From the NCBI GenBank assembly GCA_033032865.1, contig JAWHQI010000005.1, positions 11,866,001-11,930,000 on the forward strand: DNA of 64,000 nt, in the 5' to 3' direction. Both the position numbers and the translations under genes were made by a program. Positions within the stretch are counted from its first letter, which is position 1; each line of letters starts with the position of its first letter. Source of the DNA: Dactylorhiza incarnata. Lineage: Eukaryota > Streptophyta > Magnoliopsida > Asparagales > Orchidaceae. The notes beneath the pieces were generated by a model, which had not been told where the DNA came from, searched no databases, and was given only the letters and a program-made list of their open reading frames with translations. Positions 45,056 to 55,935 of the stretch are shown here, in pieces.

Positions 45056-45966
45056 CCCCTCATGCGACCCCTGGTCACCAGAACTCGCGACCCCAGTCGC
45101 TGATCCTCCCTGACGCGGCCATTAAGACCCCAGTGTTCAATCTCCTGAGAGGGGAGGAATCCGGTGGCTCGAGACCAGCCACGACCACTCCTGCCGATGA
45201 TGCCATGCACCGCGCTGGTCTAGGGAAGTCCGTTTTGCTTCCCTTTACCACTCTTTTTCAAGGTCGGCCTAATACCTCCCGCCTACCTCCCGGTAAGGAT
45301 TCTACCGCTTAAGAGGGACTATTCCCCACGGCACTAAGAGAAGGTTTCGCTAACTGCCAACGCTACTTAGATTTGCTCGCAGGTGATTCCGAGACCCTCC
45401 CCACCGACTCTGACTTTGGGGATGAAGAGATGTCGCATCTTCCTCTGCCGGAGCAGATGGACGATTTCCTGGGTGACCCGCGAGACCCCGAGGATTTGAA
45501 GAGGCGAACCTCAGAATTATTCCAGAAACAAGGGCGAATGCTACAGAACCTTCACCTCCAAGAGAAGAGGGACAGGGAGATTGCCGAGGAGGGGCACGCC
45601 GCTTTACTGGATGAGTGTGCTCGGTTCCACGTCAAGATGCCGCAAGATCTTGGCGAGACGACCACTTCCCCAGGGACACACCTCGCGCGAGTGGAAGACT
45701 ACGCTCGCCTGATAAAATGCGAGGCTCGCGCCGCTAACGCCTATCACTACCCTAGGATTCCGCCGCGGTTAGGAGTGCGAGGTCGTGGAAGTTGGAAATG
45801 GATACACTACAAGTCCTCGCTCGCACTCCTTTGCCCGGCGAGCTCCCCCACGATGCATAATACTTTGTTTAATCTTGTTGGACCATTCCACAATTTTTCT
45901 TTTTTATTAACTATTTCTCGCCCACTACTGGGGCTCCCACGTACTTATTATTGGTCTATGCGATGA

Positions 45967-46307
45967 TGGCTAGTTATGCTCTCTCTCTCTCTCTCTCTCT
46001 TAATTTCGCTTTCTTTCTGATTATTCTCGCATGAGAACTTTGATTATACTAACCTCGCAGATGGGTCTCGCTCGCTAATATATCTGGGGTTGCCTTATGC
46101 TCTCGCATGCAACCATGCGCTAGGTTTTGCCTAACCACACCCCCCGTCACTTCGACTTCCTTCCCGCGCTTTTCATTTCCTATAAATAGGTCCCAGCGCT
46201 GAACTCACCTACCACATTTAACGCTAGCCCTTCTTCTTCCTCTACCTGCGAGATCTCACGTTCTCTTCCTCGCGCCTTCTGCTCTCTTTTTCTCGCAGGT
46301 TACAACA
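45967..46307 (+). promoter_or_regulatory. Promoter and leader region of T accessory gene 2
   Basis: A (CT)n tract at 45979-46001, then a TATA box TATAAATA at 46181-46188 and a pyrimidine-rich leader ending ctttttctcgcag at 46299, a possible leader-intron acceptor, just before the ATG at 46308. No other gene is seen. Confidence 0.6.
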
Positions 46308-46649
46308 ATGGTGGGCGACGCTAGCGAGGCTGAGGGTCGGTTAAAGTGCTCTTGGGCCTTTACCGACCACACTTTCTTCAACAGCAACTTGTCCGAGGAA
46401 GAATACCTCGCCGCCATCGGCAATTTCATACCGCTGTGATTCTCCGCCCGCTTCCTTGGCGCAGATGATTTGATCAACGTTCCCATGCGAGACGAGCTCG
46501 CCATCCCTACCGCCCACTTCGGGGTTGGCCTGGGCCTGCCCTAATGGCTGGAGGTTCGCTAGGTACTAGCTGATCTCGCTTACTTTCCTACTTTGCCAAA
46601 ATTGAAATTCTCGCTCCCTTCTTCAAGATCTCACCATTTTGCTCTCCAG

Positions 46650-47071
46650 GTTCTCAAACACTTCGGCGTAATACAGGGTCAGCTGACCCCTAATGATGTG
46701 GCGGTAATCATCGCGTTCGCATGCTATATGCGAGAAGAGCGCATTGAGTTCAACTTGCCGGTCTTCCGGAAGCTATTCTCCTTCAGGGCCTACAAGGAGG
46801 GCACTGCCTACTTCATGGGCTCGGGGCTCGGGGCTCAAGGTCGTCGATACCGTCAACAAGAGTCATTACTGGGCTCAGAAGTTCCTCTTCATCAAAGCGA
46901 ACTTCGGCAACGTTCCGTTCTTGCCCGTCTAGCATGGCGAAAGCACCTATCGCCCCACAGTTCTCGGCGGCCATGACGCCGCCTTGTTCCAGTCCTTTAA
47001 TAAGAAGAACTTCGAGGTGGCCCATCTCCGCCGAAACCTCGACTCGCTCCTACCGGTGCTCCCTGGGGAAG
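46650..47071 (+). pseudogene. Exon 2 of accessory gene 2 (Transposase_28-like core)
   Basis: Starts after ttttgctctccag. It reads through KLFSFRAYKEGTAYFMGSGL, then a duplicated GGGCTCG word shifts frame. After the shift, LKVVDTVNKSHYWAQKFLFI and FGNVPFLPV, a TAG, and NKKNFEVAHLRRNLDSLLPV follow, as in Tat extra ORFs. It ends in phase 1 at GAAG/gtatgt. Confidence 0.65.
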
Positions 47072-47145
47072 GTATGTACCCCGGTTGTTCACCTATTTCC
47101 TCTCAAGGATTTCGCCAAATATTCCTAACCGTTAGACCATTACAG

Positions 47146-47890
47146 GTGAGCAAGACCTGCCCGTCCATCCTCCTTACGCAATCAGCCGGTCAGTTCCTGC
47201 GGACCTCGCTCTCGCAAAAATGGGAGCGAACACCTTCCGCGAGACTCCCCGCCCTACTGCCCCGCCATCCAGGAAGAGGGCTGAGTCTTTTGTCCGTAAG
47301 GATCCCTCCTCGCAGCCCTCGCAGAAGAATAACAAGAAGAATCTCCCACCCCCTCTGAGAAGGGAAAGGGGCATGCTGAGGCTTCCCTGAGCTATATCTT
47401 ACCGACTGACCTCCCCGAGGAAAGGGAGTCCGGCGAGCCGGTCGAGAAGGTCGCCAGGATCTCTTCCCTGCCAGTGCCGATAAACCAGTGGAACTTTGGT
47501 CTCGACCAAAGGCACAAGGACGAGGCCGGCGAGTACCTGCTCTACTGGAATCCCGAGGTCAATAAGGCCACCATCTCTACCCTCCTCCCCTCTTGGGTGG
47601 AGCAGGCGACGATCAACGAGCAGGCATTTTCGCTCTTCTTTGGACTTTATGGTCGCGAGGATTCCTCGGTCACCAAGGCTGAGACCGCGAGGACCCTGGC
47701 ATACGAGAGTGCGCGGGCCCAGCTCCGCTCTCTGGAGCTCGCCCACATGACGGGCCAGCACTGCCTTCAGCTGGAGTGCCATAATGAGGAGCTCGCCCAC
47801 GCCTACAAAGACTCTGCTGCCATGATCACGAGTCTAAAGGAGAGGCTGCTCGCCTCTGATGAGCTTCTCCCCGGCCATCAGGGTGGAGTG
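47146..47890 (+). pseudogene. Exon 3 of accessory gene 2
   Basis: Phase-1 continuation GEQDLPVHPPYAISRSVP, a basic Pro-rich region with NNKKNLPPPL, then after a frame change an acidic stretch and WNFGLDQRHKDEAGEYLLYW followed by helix-rich sequence up to the donor GTG/gtaagtc at 47890. Confidence 0.55.
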
Positions 47891-47949
47891 GTAAGTCTTC
47901 GAGCTCTCGCTTCCGTCCTTTTCTAACAACACATCTTTGGCTTACCTAT

Positions 47950-49429
47950 TGAAAGTGGAGGTCAGATCTTAAATTACTCTAGAGGGGGGTGAATAGAGTA
48001 TTAAAATTTTTAATACGTTTTATAGCGGAAATTAAACTACTATTTAGGTATATGTGTATTTAGTGTGAGTTATAGAGAGCTACAGAATTAATAAAAAGGA
48101 CACACAGCACAAGCACAAGCACACAGAAATAATCAAGCACAGAAGACACAAGGATCTATAGTAGTTCCCCAATAAATCTGGGTACGTCTACTCTTCTACC
48201 ACTTTTGGTAGGAATCAACTAGGAGGGTTGATAAGGTGCCCAGGCACCAAGGGATTTTTGATAAGGTGCCCAGGCACCAAGGGATTTTTGATAAGGTGTC
48301 CACACACCAATAAGCTTTTGATAAGGTGCTTAAAAACCACACTAGGATTTTTTGATAAGGTGTCTTGCCACCACTGGGTAAACTTTTGAAGGGAGTATTA
48401 ACCCTGTACAGAATGAGATAAAAGGTATAGAGTGTTCTTCTCTGTCAATGATCTGAGAGAAGGCAAAAGATGTTGAAGAAGAAAGCTCCCCCTGTCTGAT
48501 GAGAGTTAATGATAGATTTTTTTGACAGAGCCTCGCAAATAGAAGTCTTTGTAGTAGATGATCTTGATGAAGAAGAAAGCTGAGAAAGAATAGTGTATTT
48601 GCTTCTTCTTCTTCTTCTGAAAGACTTCTTCTATCCTCCTTGCTATATGATCAGAGATTGAAGAAAGTGATAGTCAAGTTTTTCCTTATGTTTTTCACGG
48701 AAGACGACTATCTCAGTTCTTTGTGCTGTTCTCTCTGTTTATTTTTCTTCTAATAACTGTATGTATATATCTTTTCAAATTCAAATCTTTTTGTATCTTT
48801 AAGGAATGTCTTTTTCTGACTTAAATCCTTCTTGGAACCAGGCAGCCACCCAAAACGATTTTGGCAGGTCCTTTTAATTCCTTTTGACGAGAAAGATGCC
48901 TTTGGCATTAAATGTCAACGACTATACTTCTTCTTGGAATAGAAGGAATATAAGGATATAATAAATGAGAAAGATATCCTTACTTGGCTGTTTGAATACG
49001 TCCAAGGAGAAATAAATATATCCGTTATGTTGCTGATTTGAGTTCAGAGAACTGACATCCACTTAGAATATAAATTTGAACGACAGAAGGCAATTTGTCG
49101 AGCGCTGGCTAGAATTCGTCTACCACTGCTAGTCATTTGTCGAGCGCTGGCACAGAATTCGTCGACCACTGCTAGTCATTTGTCGAGCGCTGGCAAAGAA
49201 TTCGTCGACCACTGGAACTGTGAATTTCTTCAGTCTGCTGGAAGCAATTTGTCGAACGAATCAGGTCATTTGTCGAACACAACTTGCCATATGTTGATCT
49301 TGAATTTTCCAAGATCTGCCAATCTAATCAGCCTAGAACTTGACCCTAAGACTATACATTGGGGTCAAAACAAATCCTAATCAACTTATAGTGATCCTAG
49401 CCCAAATTAGTAATAGGGTTGTTCCAACA
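47950..49429 (-). repeat. A2 3' LTR
   Basis: 1480 bp, minus strand TGTTGGAACAACCC to CCACTTTCA. Holds five tandem units of about 30 bp (ttgataaggtgcccaggcac-like) at 48228-48388, one more than the 5' LTR, which accounts for the 30-bp length difference. U3 has repeated tttgtcgagcgctgg and attcgtcgaccactg words at 49095-49275. A TATA-like CTATAGAT lies near 48155. Confidence 0.93.
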
Positions 49430-49440
49430 ATCTCCCCCTA
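49430..49440 (-). other. A2 polypurine tract
   Basis: Minus-strand TAGGGGGAGAT directly before the 3' LTR. Confidence 0.88.
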
Positions 49441-49583
49441 TTTGGGTTAGGATATTATTTGACAAATAATCAAATAAGTACAGCAGAAAGTATAAACAAC
49501 AGAGCAACAATGAAAAAAATAGATAAGATAGAAAATAAATGCTCTGAGTTTAGAAACTTTACATTCATAATCAAGCAATTTAT

Positions 49584-52367
49584 TTAAGACTTTTTGTTCT
49601 GAGAAGGTGGCTTGAATATGATTTTCCTGTTGGGGTCTTCTGATTTCTTTTTGCTGATATATAAATCTTGAGCTCCAATGATTTTTTGCTCTTTGACATG
49701 ATGGATAAATGCTTCTGGGTGCATATCACTGTATTCCTCAGCATTGAATGATTTAACAGATTTGTATTTTTCAAGTTCTTTTCTTCTGTATTCTGACATG
49801 GTTGAGAACCCCGAGAAATCTTTGCCTTCTGCTTTAGCCTTTTTAATTTGTGCATATGCAATTGTTTCTTTCAGCCTTGCCATCTGACAGATTTTCTCTT
49901 CTTCTGGATCTGGATAGTAATAGGTATCTTGTGAATCATTTTTGTCGTGAGTGACCTTTTGAGGTACTCTATCTCTGTGAAGAGATCCATCAGATAAGTG
50001 AAGTTTGTATGCTGAAGATATTTTAGGAGAGGAAAATATTTGACTTTCTTGATGGATAGGTGCTGATCTCTTAGAGAAAGGAGCACAGGCTGATCCAGAG
50101 GCTTGAGAACCACTAGAACTACCAGATCTCCTAGAGTGTTGAGAGCTTGGCTTCTGAGAGAGAGATGAAACACCTGAAAATCCTGTTGCACCAGCTGCTG
50201 GAGGAGGAGGAGGAGGATGATTGTGCTTGACTGGTTTGTCAGGGATGTAGCCAGTCTTTTTGAATTTCTTCCTGCTATTGTTCTCATTTCTGGAGAGCTT
50301 CATCCAGTGAGGAGTTTTATCATCAAGAGGAACATTATATAAAATGTACAGAGGAATGTCATTATTTGGATTTGGGGGCTTGGGAGCAGCTTTTGACTTA
50401 GCTGTTCTTTTCTTTCTTTTCTTTGAAAGTATATCATCAGAATCACTGTTGTCATCATTATCAACAGAGTCAGAAGATGAGATTGGCTTATTGTATAAGT
50501 CATCAATTATCTTGATTGCTTCACGAGCCTTTAATCTTTCTTCTTCAGCTTTGTCAAACTCAGCATCTGCTTCTTTCCAAATTTCATCAAAGCTTGGCAT
50601 TGGTTCTTCATTCCATGCAGTATTTGGAGGTGAAGAAGTCAGTTGTGAGGCTGTTGTATCATCAAGAAATTCTACAAGATCATCTTCATATTCTGCAGAG
50701 TGATCCTTTATTTGAATGTCTTGATCAGTGAATGAAGGAATGGAAGAGATGAAATTTTGTATGACATCAGAATGAGTCTTCTGAGGAAGGCATATTAGAG
50801 CCTTTGATAGGTCCTCTATGTATACCTTTGGAGATACCCTTGAAGTATATGTGACATCAAATTTTGATAATAAGCTGTATAGATCGCAGGATGGATGAAT
50901 GCATATATTATTTATTTCTTCTATAACTTGTGTAGCAGAATTAACTATATCTGTATCAAAAATTGTAACTTCTGCATCTTCTTCTGGAGGTTCTTCTGTT
51001 CCTGGAACTTCTTCATAGGACATCTCCCCCTGCCTAGCTTCAGGGCAGCCTGAATCTAGGCCCCTTGAAGAAGGGACAACAATGGAGAATGATGGAGAAG
51101 TTATTTTAGCAGATAAAGTAGAAAGAGCCTGAAGAACTGGAGCAAGTTTTGCATCTAGGAGCTGGCTTATTTTAGGAAGGATAAGATCAAAAACTTGATC
51201 AGCAATAGAAGAGAGGTTGAGGGATGGATAATATGGTGGATTACTAGAGGATGGTTGTGAAGTGGATGGAAATGATATTGGAGGAATGATATTGCTGATG
51301 ATAGAGGTATGTGTTGGAATTTCTAGATGGATTGGACTAGGAGAATGAATAGGTGAATGATATTCATTGTGTATTGGAGAGGGAGGTGTGGTTGGTAGTG
51401 GTTCTGAAGATAGAGGAGGAGGTGTAGCATCACTGATATGGGCAGTTGAGAGGGGGATATCATTGATGAGTGTCATTTCAGTTGAAGGAGGGGATGAAGA
51501 ATGAGAATGTGAAGGAGAGGGTTGAGCAGGTGGAGATAGACTATGAGAGGAAGGAGGAACTGAGGAAGGATCTTCTAGAAGGGTAGAGGGAGTGACTTGA
51601 TCAGTCCTTGTGTCCTCAGAAGCTTTCCTTTTTCTTGATGCCTCAGCTCCTGTATTCTTCTTGGGAATTACTCTATCCCATTTAGCAAAGAGAGCTGAGG
51701 TCAGCTTCTTGCTGGCATTTATTGTTACTTTTGGTGACACCAGAAGCTCTGGATGCCTTTCCTGCAGAAAAATCCCTAAGATTCTTCCAAAGCATACATT
51801 GTCTTTAGAGTTTTTCTTCTTAATCAATTCAAAAAGAATTGATCCCCAGTTGACTTTCTTCTTCTCCATTTAGGCCGCCATTAACAGAAATTGGTGCCTA
51901 CTGATATAGTCATGCCCAGAAGTCTTGCTCAGCAAGACTTTTCCAACAATATCTGCTAATAACTTGTAGTCCTGAGACAGATTCTTTTTCAGAAGGTGGC
52001 TAGGGTTTCCAGTCAGATGCCCCATTTTGACTAAAGCTTCATCAAATTCATTTGAGCTTATGTCTAATTCATCTTCACCATTTTCAAAGCCAAAGATTAC
52101 AGAGAGGATGGTGGGAGAGAGAGGGACATGATGACCTGAGATTGTTCCCGACAAGCTTTCATCGACTGGTTTTGCGGTGTAGACCCATTCCTTTATCTCT
52201 GCAACAACTATCTTCTGCCTGGTACTTAGAAGCTTCCTTAGATGTTGTTCATCTAGCGTTTGAAGAATGTCCTTGAAGATTTGGTCTGACTGTGCAAACG
52301 AGTCCATGTCAATGTCGAAACCTGCGTCAAACTTCATTTGGTGCAGAGAGGCCTGAGGAGTCGCCAT
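49584..52367 (-). pseudogene. A2 extra ORF (about 927 codons, one internal stop)
   Basis: Start ATG 52367 (MATPQASLHQMKFDAGF), one TAA at 51870-51872, then open to 49584. The stop falls where A1 has Leu (QIMGALVLNKK against LLMAA*MEKKK), so it is a point mutation. Residues 1-260 are a globular domain shared with A1 (KLLADIVGKVLLSKTSGHD, CFGRILGIFLQERHPELL, LTSALFAKWDRVIPKK) and resembling plant sequences labelled putative plant transposon protein. Then a Pro- and Ser-rich region, a short helical segment (PSLNLSSIADQVFDLILPKI), acidic stretches, an SR/basic stretch and a Lys-rich C-terminus. I see no signal peptide or transmembrane helix. Five nt upstream of the ATG is a splice-acceptor-like ctttctttgtag. 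In the A1 copy the gene is more damaged. The role is unknown; it is envelope-like by position only. Confidence 0.8.
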
Positions 52368-52726
52368 TGTTCCTACAAAGAAAGTTGAAGATCAAGTGCA
52401 GAGGGGAACTGGAGGGAAAAATGATTTCTGTAGGCACAAAGCTTAGAATAAGATAAAATAAAGCTTATATAGAAGGGTCGAAGAATGAGTGTGCATTCGT
52501 AAACCACGGTTCGACAAAACCTAATAAAATTAGAAGTCAAAAAGGCTTTATTTCTTTGTCAGAAAGCGTTCGACGAGAGCATCTTTTTCGTCGACCGTCG
52601 TTCGACAAAAGATATTGCCTTAACTTACTCTGCCTTTAAGAGGTTTCATAGGCCACCGTTCGACAAATGATTCAAATTTGTCGTTCTTCGTTCGACAAAT
52701 AATAAAAAAATAGAAATACTTAATTT
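52368..52726 (-). other. A2 spacer before extra ORF
   Basis: No gene. Contains repeated ttcgacaaa/ttcgacga words at 52505-52700 (for example cgtcgaccgtcgttcgac on the + strand), the same motif class as in the LTR. The left end is the splice-acceptor-like pyrimidine tract at 52373-52400. Confidence 0.65.
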
Positions 52727-54547
52727 TTAGCAGATTGAATCTCTATCTATCATTCCTAGTTGATTTATGAAGAAGATGTGCTTCTTTTCATCCAAGGGCT
52801 TGGTGAAAATGTCAGCTATTTGCAGATCAGTAGAAATGAACTGTAGGCAAATTTTGTTTTTATCCACATTGTCCCTGAGGAAGTGGTGCCTAATTTCTAT
52901 GTGTTTAGTCCTACTATGGAGAACTGGATTTTGTGCTATAGATATTGCACTAGTGTTGTCACAAAATATAACTGAATTATTTAAGTTGACACCATAGTCT
53001 AGGAGCTGATTTTGTATCCACAAAATCTGTGAGCAGCAGCTGCCAGCAGCTAAGTATTCAGCTTCAGCTGTTGATGTAGACATAGATGTTTGTTTCTTAC
53101 AAAACCAAGATACAAGTCTATCACCAAGAAACTGACAAGTTCCTGACGTGCTTTTCCTATCTACTCTGCATCCAGCATAATCTGAGTCTGAGAATCCAGT
53201 TATTTCAAATTCAGATGTTGTTGGATACCAAAGTCCCAGATTAGGGCAACCCTTTATATATCTTAAAATTCTTTTTACAAAAGTAAGATGAGATTCTTTA
53301 GGATCAACTTGAAACCTAGCACAAATGCATGTAGCAAACATTATGTCTGGCCTACTGGCTGTTAAATAGAGTAGAGAGCCAATAATTGCCCTGTACAGTT
53401 TCTGATCAACAGGTTTACCTGATTCATCAGTATTAATAACACCATTAGAGGCCATGGGTGTTTTCATAGTAGAGGAGTCAGACATCCCAAATCTTTTCAC
53501 TAATTCCTTAGCATACTTAGATTGAGAGATGAAGATTCCTGATGGGGTTTGCTTCACTTGAAGACCAAGAAAGTAGGATAATTCACCCATACTACTCATT
53601 TCAAATCTTGATTGCATTAGATTGGAAAATCTTTTGCACAAATTTGAATCAGTAGATCCAAAGATATTGTCATCTACATATATTTGAACTAGTAGAGTTT
53701 GATTTTTATGTACTTTATAAAATAATGTTTTGTCTACCATGCCTCTACAGAAATTGTTTTCCAAGAGAAAGTTAGCTAAGGTCTCATACCATGCTCTGGG
53801 AGCTTGTTTGAGACCATAGAGAGCTTTATTAAGTTTGAATACATAGGAGGAATGAGTTGGAGAGATGAAACCTGGTGGTTGTTCCACATAGACTTCTTCT
53901 TTGATGTCTCCATTGAGAAAAGCACTTTTCACATCCATTTGATATACCTTAAACTTCTTGAATGCAGCAAAGGCCAAGAAAATCCTTATAGCTTCAAGCC
54001 TTGTAATAGGGGAAAATGTCTGATCATAATCTATGCCTTCTTCCTGTGAATATCCTTGAGCTACCAATCTTGCTTTATTTCTCACAATATTTCCTTGTTC
54101 ATCAAGCTTGTTCCTGAAGACCCACTTGGTGCCAATTACTGGATGGCCTCTTAGTCTTGGAACCAAATCCCAAACTTTGTTTCTTTCAAACTGGTTGATT
54201 TCCTCTTGCATTGCAAGAATCCAATTTGGATCTTGTTCTGCATCTTTTATGGTTTGAGGTTCAACTTGTGATAGAAAGCAAGTATGCATCTGATTTTCGT
54301 GTAGTTGATGCCTTGTTTGAACACCTGCTATGATATCACCAATCACTTGTGAAATTGGATGATCTCTGACTGTGATGTGGTCAGCAGTTGGAGTTGGTTC
54401 AACAACAGTGTCTTCATTGGGAATATGTTCAGCTATTGCATCCTGTGGAGGATGTTCTGATGTTGCTTGATTCAGGTAATGAACAAGATCTGGATGATCT
54501 TCTTCTTCACTATCTTCAAGAGTTTGAGGTAATAGATGCAGTGAATC
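52727..54547 (-). pseudogene. A2 reverse transcriptase and RNase H
   Basis: Downstream half of pol after a TGA at 54548-54550 in the linker. [70 protein letters not shown] and the catalytic [10 protein letters not shown] (YVDD intact, next residue Asn where Ile is usual). RNase [40 protein letters not shown] and [15 protein letters not shown], with D, E and D visible. It ends [11 protein letters not shown]. No stop lies within these 1.6 kb, and the length is normal for copia. An enzyme fragment could be made only past the stop. Confidence 0.92.
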
Positions 54548-55530
54548 TCATGTCTGTAGATTTAGCCCTTTAAGCTCTTCACATAGAGGTGGTACCTGCA
54601 AAGTGTTCTTGGTAGAAGAGTTCTTCTCCTTGTAAATTATGTTAGTTTCATCAAAGGAAACATGCATAGACTCTTCTATTTTATGAGAGGATTTATTAAA
54701 TACCCTATATGCTTTACTAACTATTGAATATCCTAAGAAGATTCCTTCTTCAGATTTTGGTTCAAATTTCATAAGATATTTCTTATCATTGTTATGAACA
54801 AAACATCTACATCCAAAAGTTCTAAAATAATCAACTTTGGGTTTCTTCCCTTTAAGCAATTCATAGGGAGTTTTACCCTTAAGTTTCTGTATCAAACTTC
54901 TATTCAGAACATAATTTGCTGTGCTGACAGCCTCAGCCCAAAAGGATAGGGGCAAGTTAGCATCTGCAAGCAATGTTCTTGCTGATTCAATTAGAGTTCT
55001 ATTCTTCCTTTCAACTACCCCATTTTGTTGAGGAGTTCTAGGAGCTGAGAAGCAATGCCTGATACCTTCCATCTCACAGAATTCTTTCATGAGAAGAGAC
55101 TCAAACTCAGTGCCATGATCACTTCTGATCAATGCAACTACAGTAGAGTACTCAATCTGTATGCTCTTAAGAAAGTCTGTAAGAACTTTAAAGTTATCTG
55201 ACTTTTCTCTCAAAAAGAACACCCAAGTGAATCTAGAGAAGTCATCCACAATAACTAGAGTGTAAGACTTCCCCCCTAAGCTCTTTATTGCAATAGGTCC
55301 AAAAAGGTCCATATGTAGCAAGTATAAGATTCTAGGTGAATCACTTTTAGATAATGATTTAAAACTGTTTTTGGTTTGCTTACCTAATTGACATGCCCTA
55401 CACAGACCTTCTTTCTTATATGATCCCGATGGTAAGCCTCTAACAAGATTATCTTTAGCTAGTTTAGCAATGGTCCTAAGTTTTACATGTCCTAATCTTT
55501 TATGCCAAAATTCACTAGATTTGCTTTAAA
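54548..55530 (-). pseudogene. A2 integrase
   Basis: Begins with the HHCC domain FWHKRLGHVKLRTIAKLA and CRACQLGKQT, in a frame shifted from the protease part (small indel near 55530). Core: HMDLFGPIAIKSLGGKSYTL, IRSDHGTEFESLL and NGVVERKNRTLIE give the D, D and E residues. The C-terminal part has FRTFGCRCFVHNNDKKYLMK and GIFLGYSIVSKAYRVFN. It ends at TGA 54548-54550. Confidence 0.9.
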
Positions 55531-55935
55531 TAAACAGATTTCTGATTTAGATGAGTTGAAGTTTACTAAATATATATTTCCTTGTCTAATTCCTGAAAGA
55601 ACAGTAACATTATCAGATGATTTAATGATGCATTCTGATTTATTAAATGTTACCTGATAACCTTCATCACATAACTGACTTATGCTGATGAGGATGTGTT
55701 TTAAACCCTTGACATAGGTTACTTCCTTGAATGTCACTTTTCCAATTTTAATTTGACCATAACCTTTGGTTTGTCCACAGTTGGAATCTCTAAAGATCAC
55801 ATTGGGTCCAAGTTTTGCCTTGTAGTTGTTCAGGTTGGCCTTGTTCCCTGTCATATGCTTTGAGCATCCACTGTCCAAGTACCATTTTTGATTTAGTCTT
55901 GGATGGATGTGTACCTGCAAAGACAAAAACATAAA
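55492..55935 (-). pseudogene. A2 protease
   Basis: In frame with gag after the TAG at 55936-55938. The active site is KWYLDSGCSKHMTGN, then GLKHILISISQLCDEGYQVT. It ends by frameshift at the GAG_pre-integrase boundary. Confidence 0.88.

Larger units (their letters stand above)
25981..45966 (+). pseudogene. T antisense accessory gene 1 (spliced, interrupted by three insertions)
   Basis: Exons inferred from splice sites and frame. Exon 1 is 25981-26188 (MPLTEELQARLRASKEGELS), with a G-run frameshift near 26135, donor gaag/gtaagag. A 62-nt intron ends ctaactgcag at 26250. Exon 2 is 26251-26320 plus 27477-27502, split by the C solo LTR; a TAA lies at about 26287. Its donor is ctg/gtaagttt. The next intron holds the D array and ends cttatttcttatag at 38726. 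Exon 3 is 38727-38734 plus 45061-45292, split by D+. A 90-nt intron (gtaagg...tcgcag) removes an in-frame TAA. Exon 4 begins at 45383 with GDSETLPTDSDFGDEEM and a coiled-coil stretch (RDPEDLKRRTSELFQKQGRM). The function is unknown to me; I do not recognise a domain. Its context says it is a Tat extra ORF. Confidence 0.6.

Noticed and set aside
49584..52367. Calling the extra ORF an envelope gene
   Set aside because: Only position supports it; no signal peptide, cleavage site or transmembrane segment is visible.
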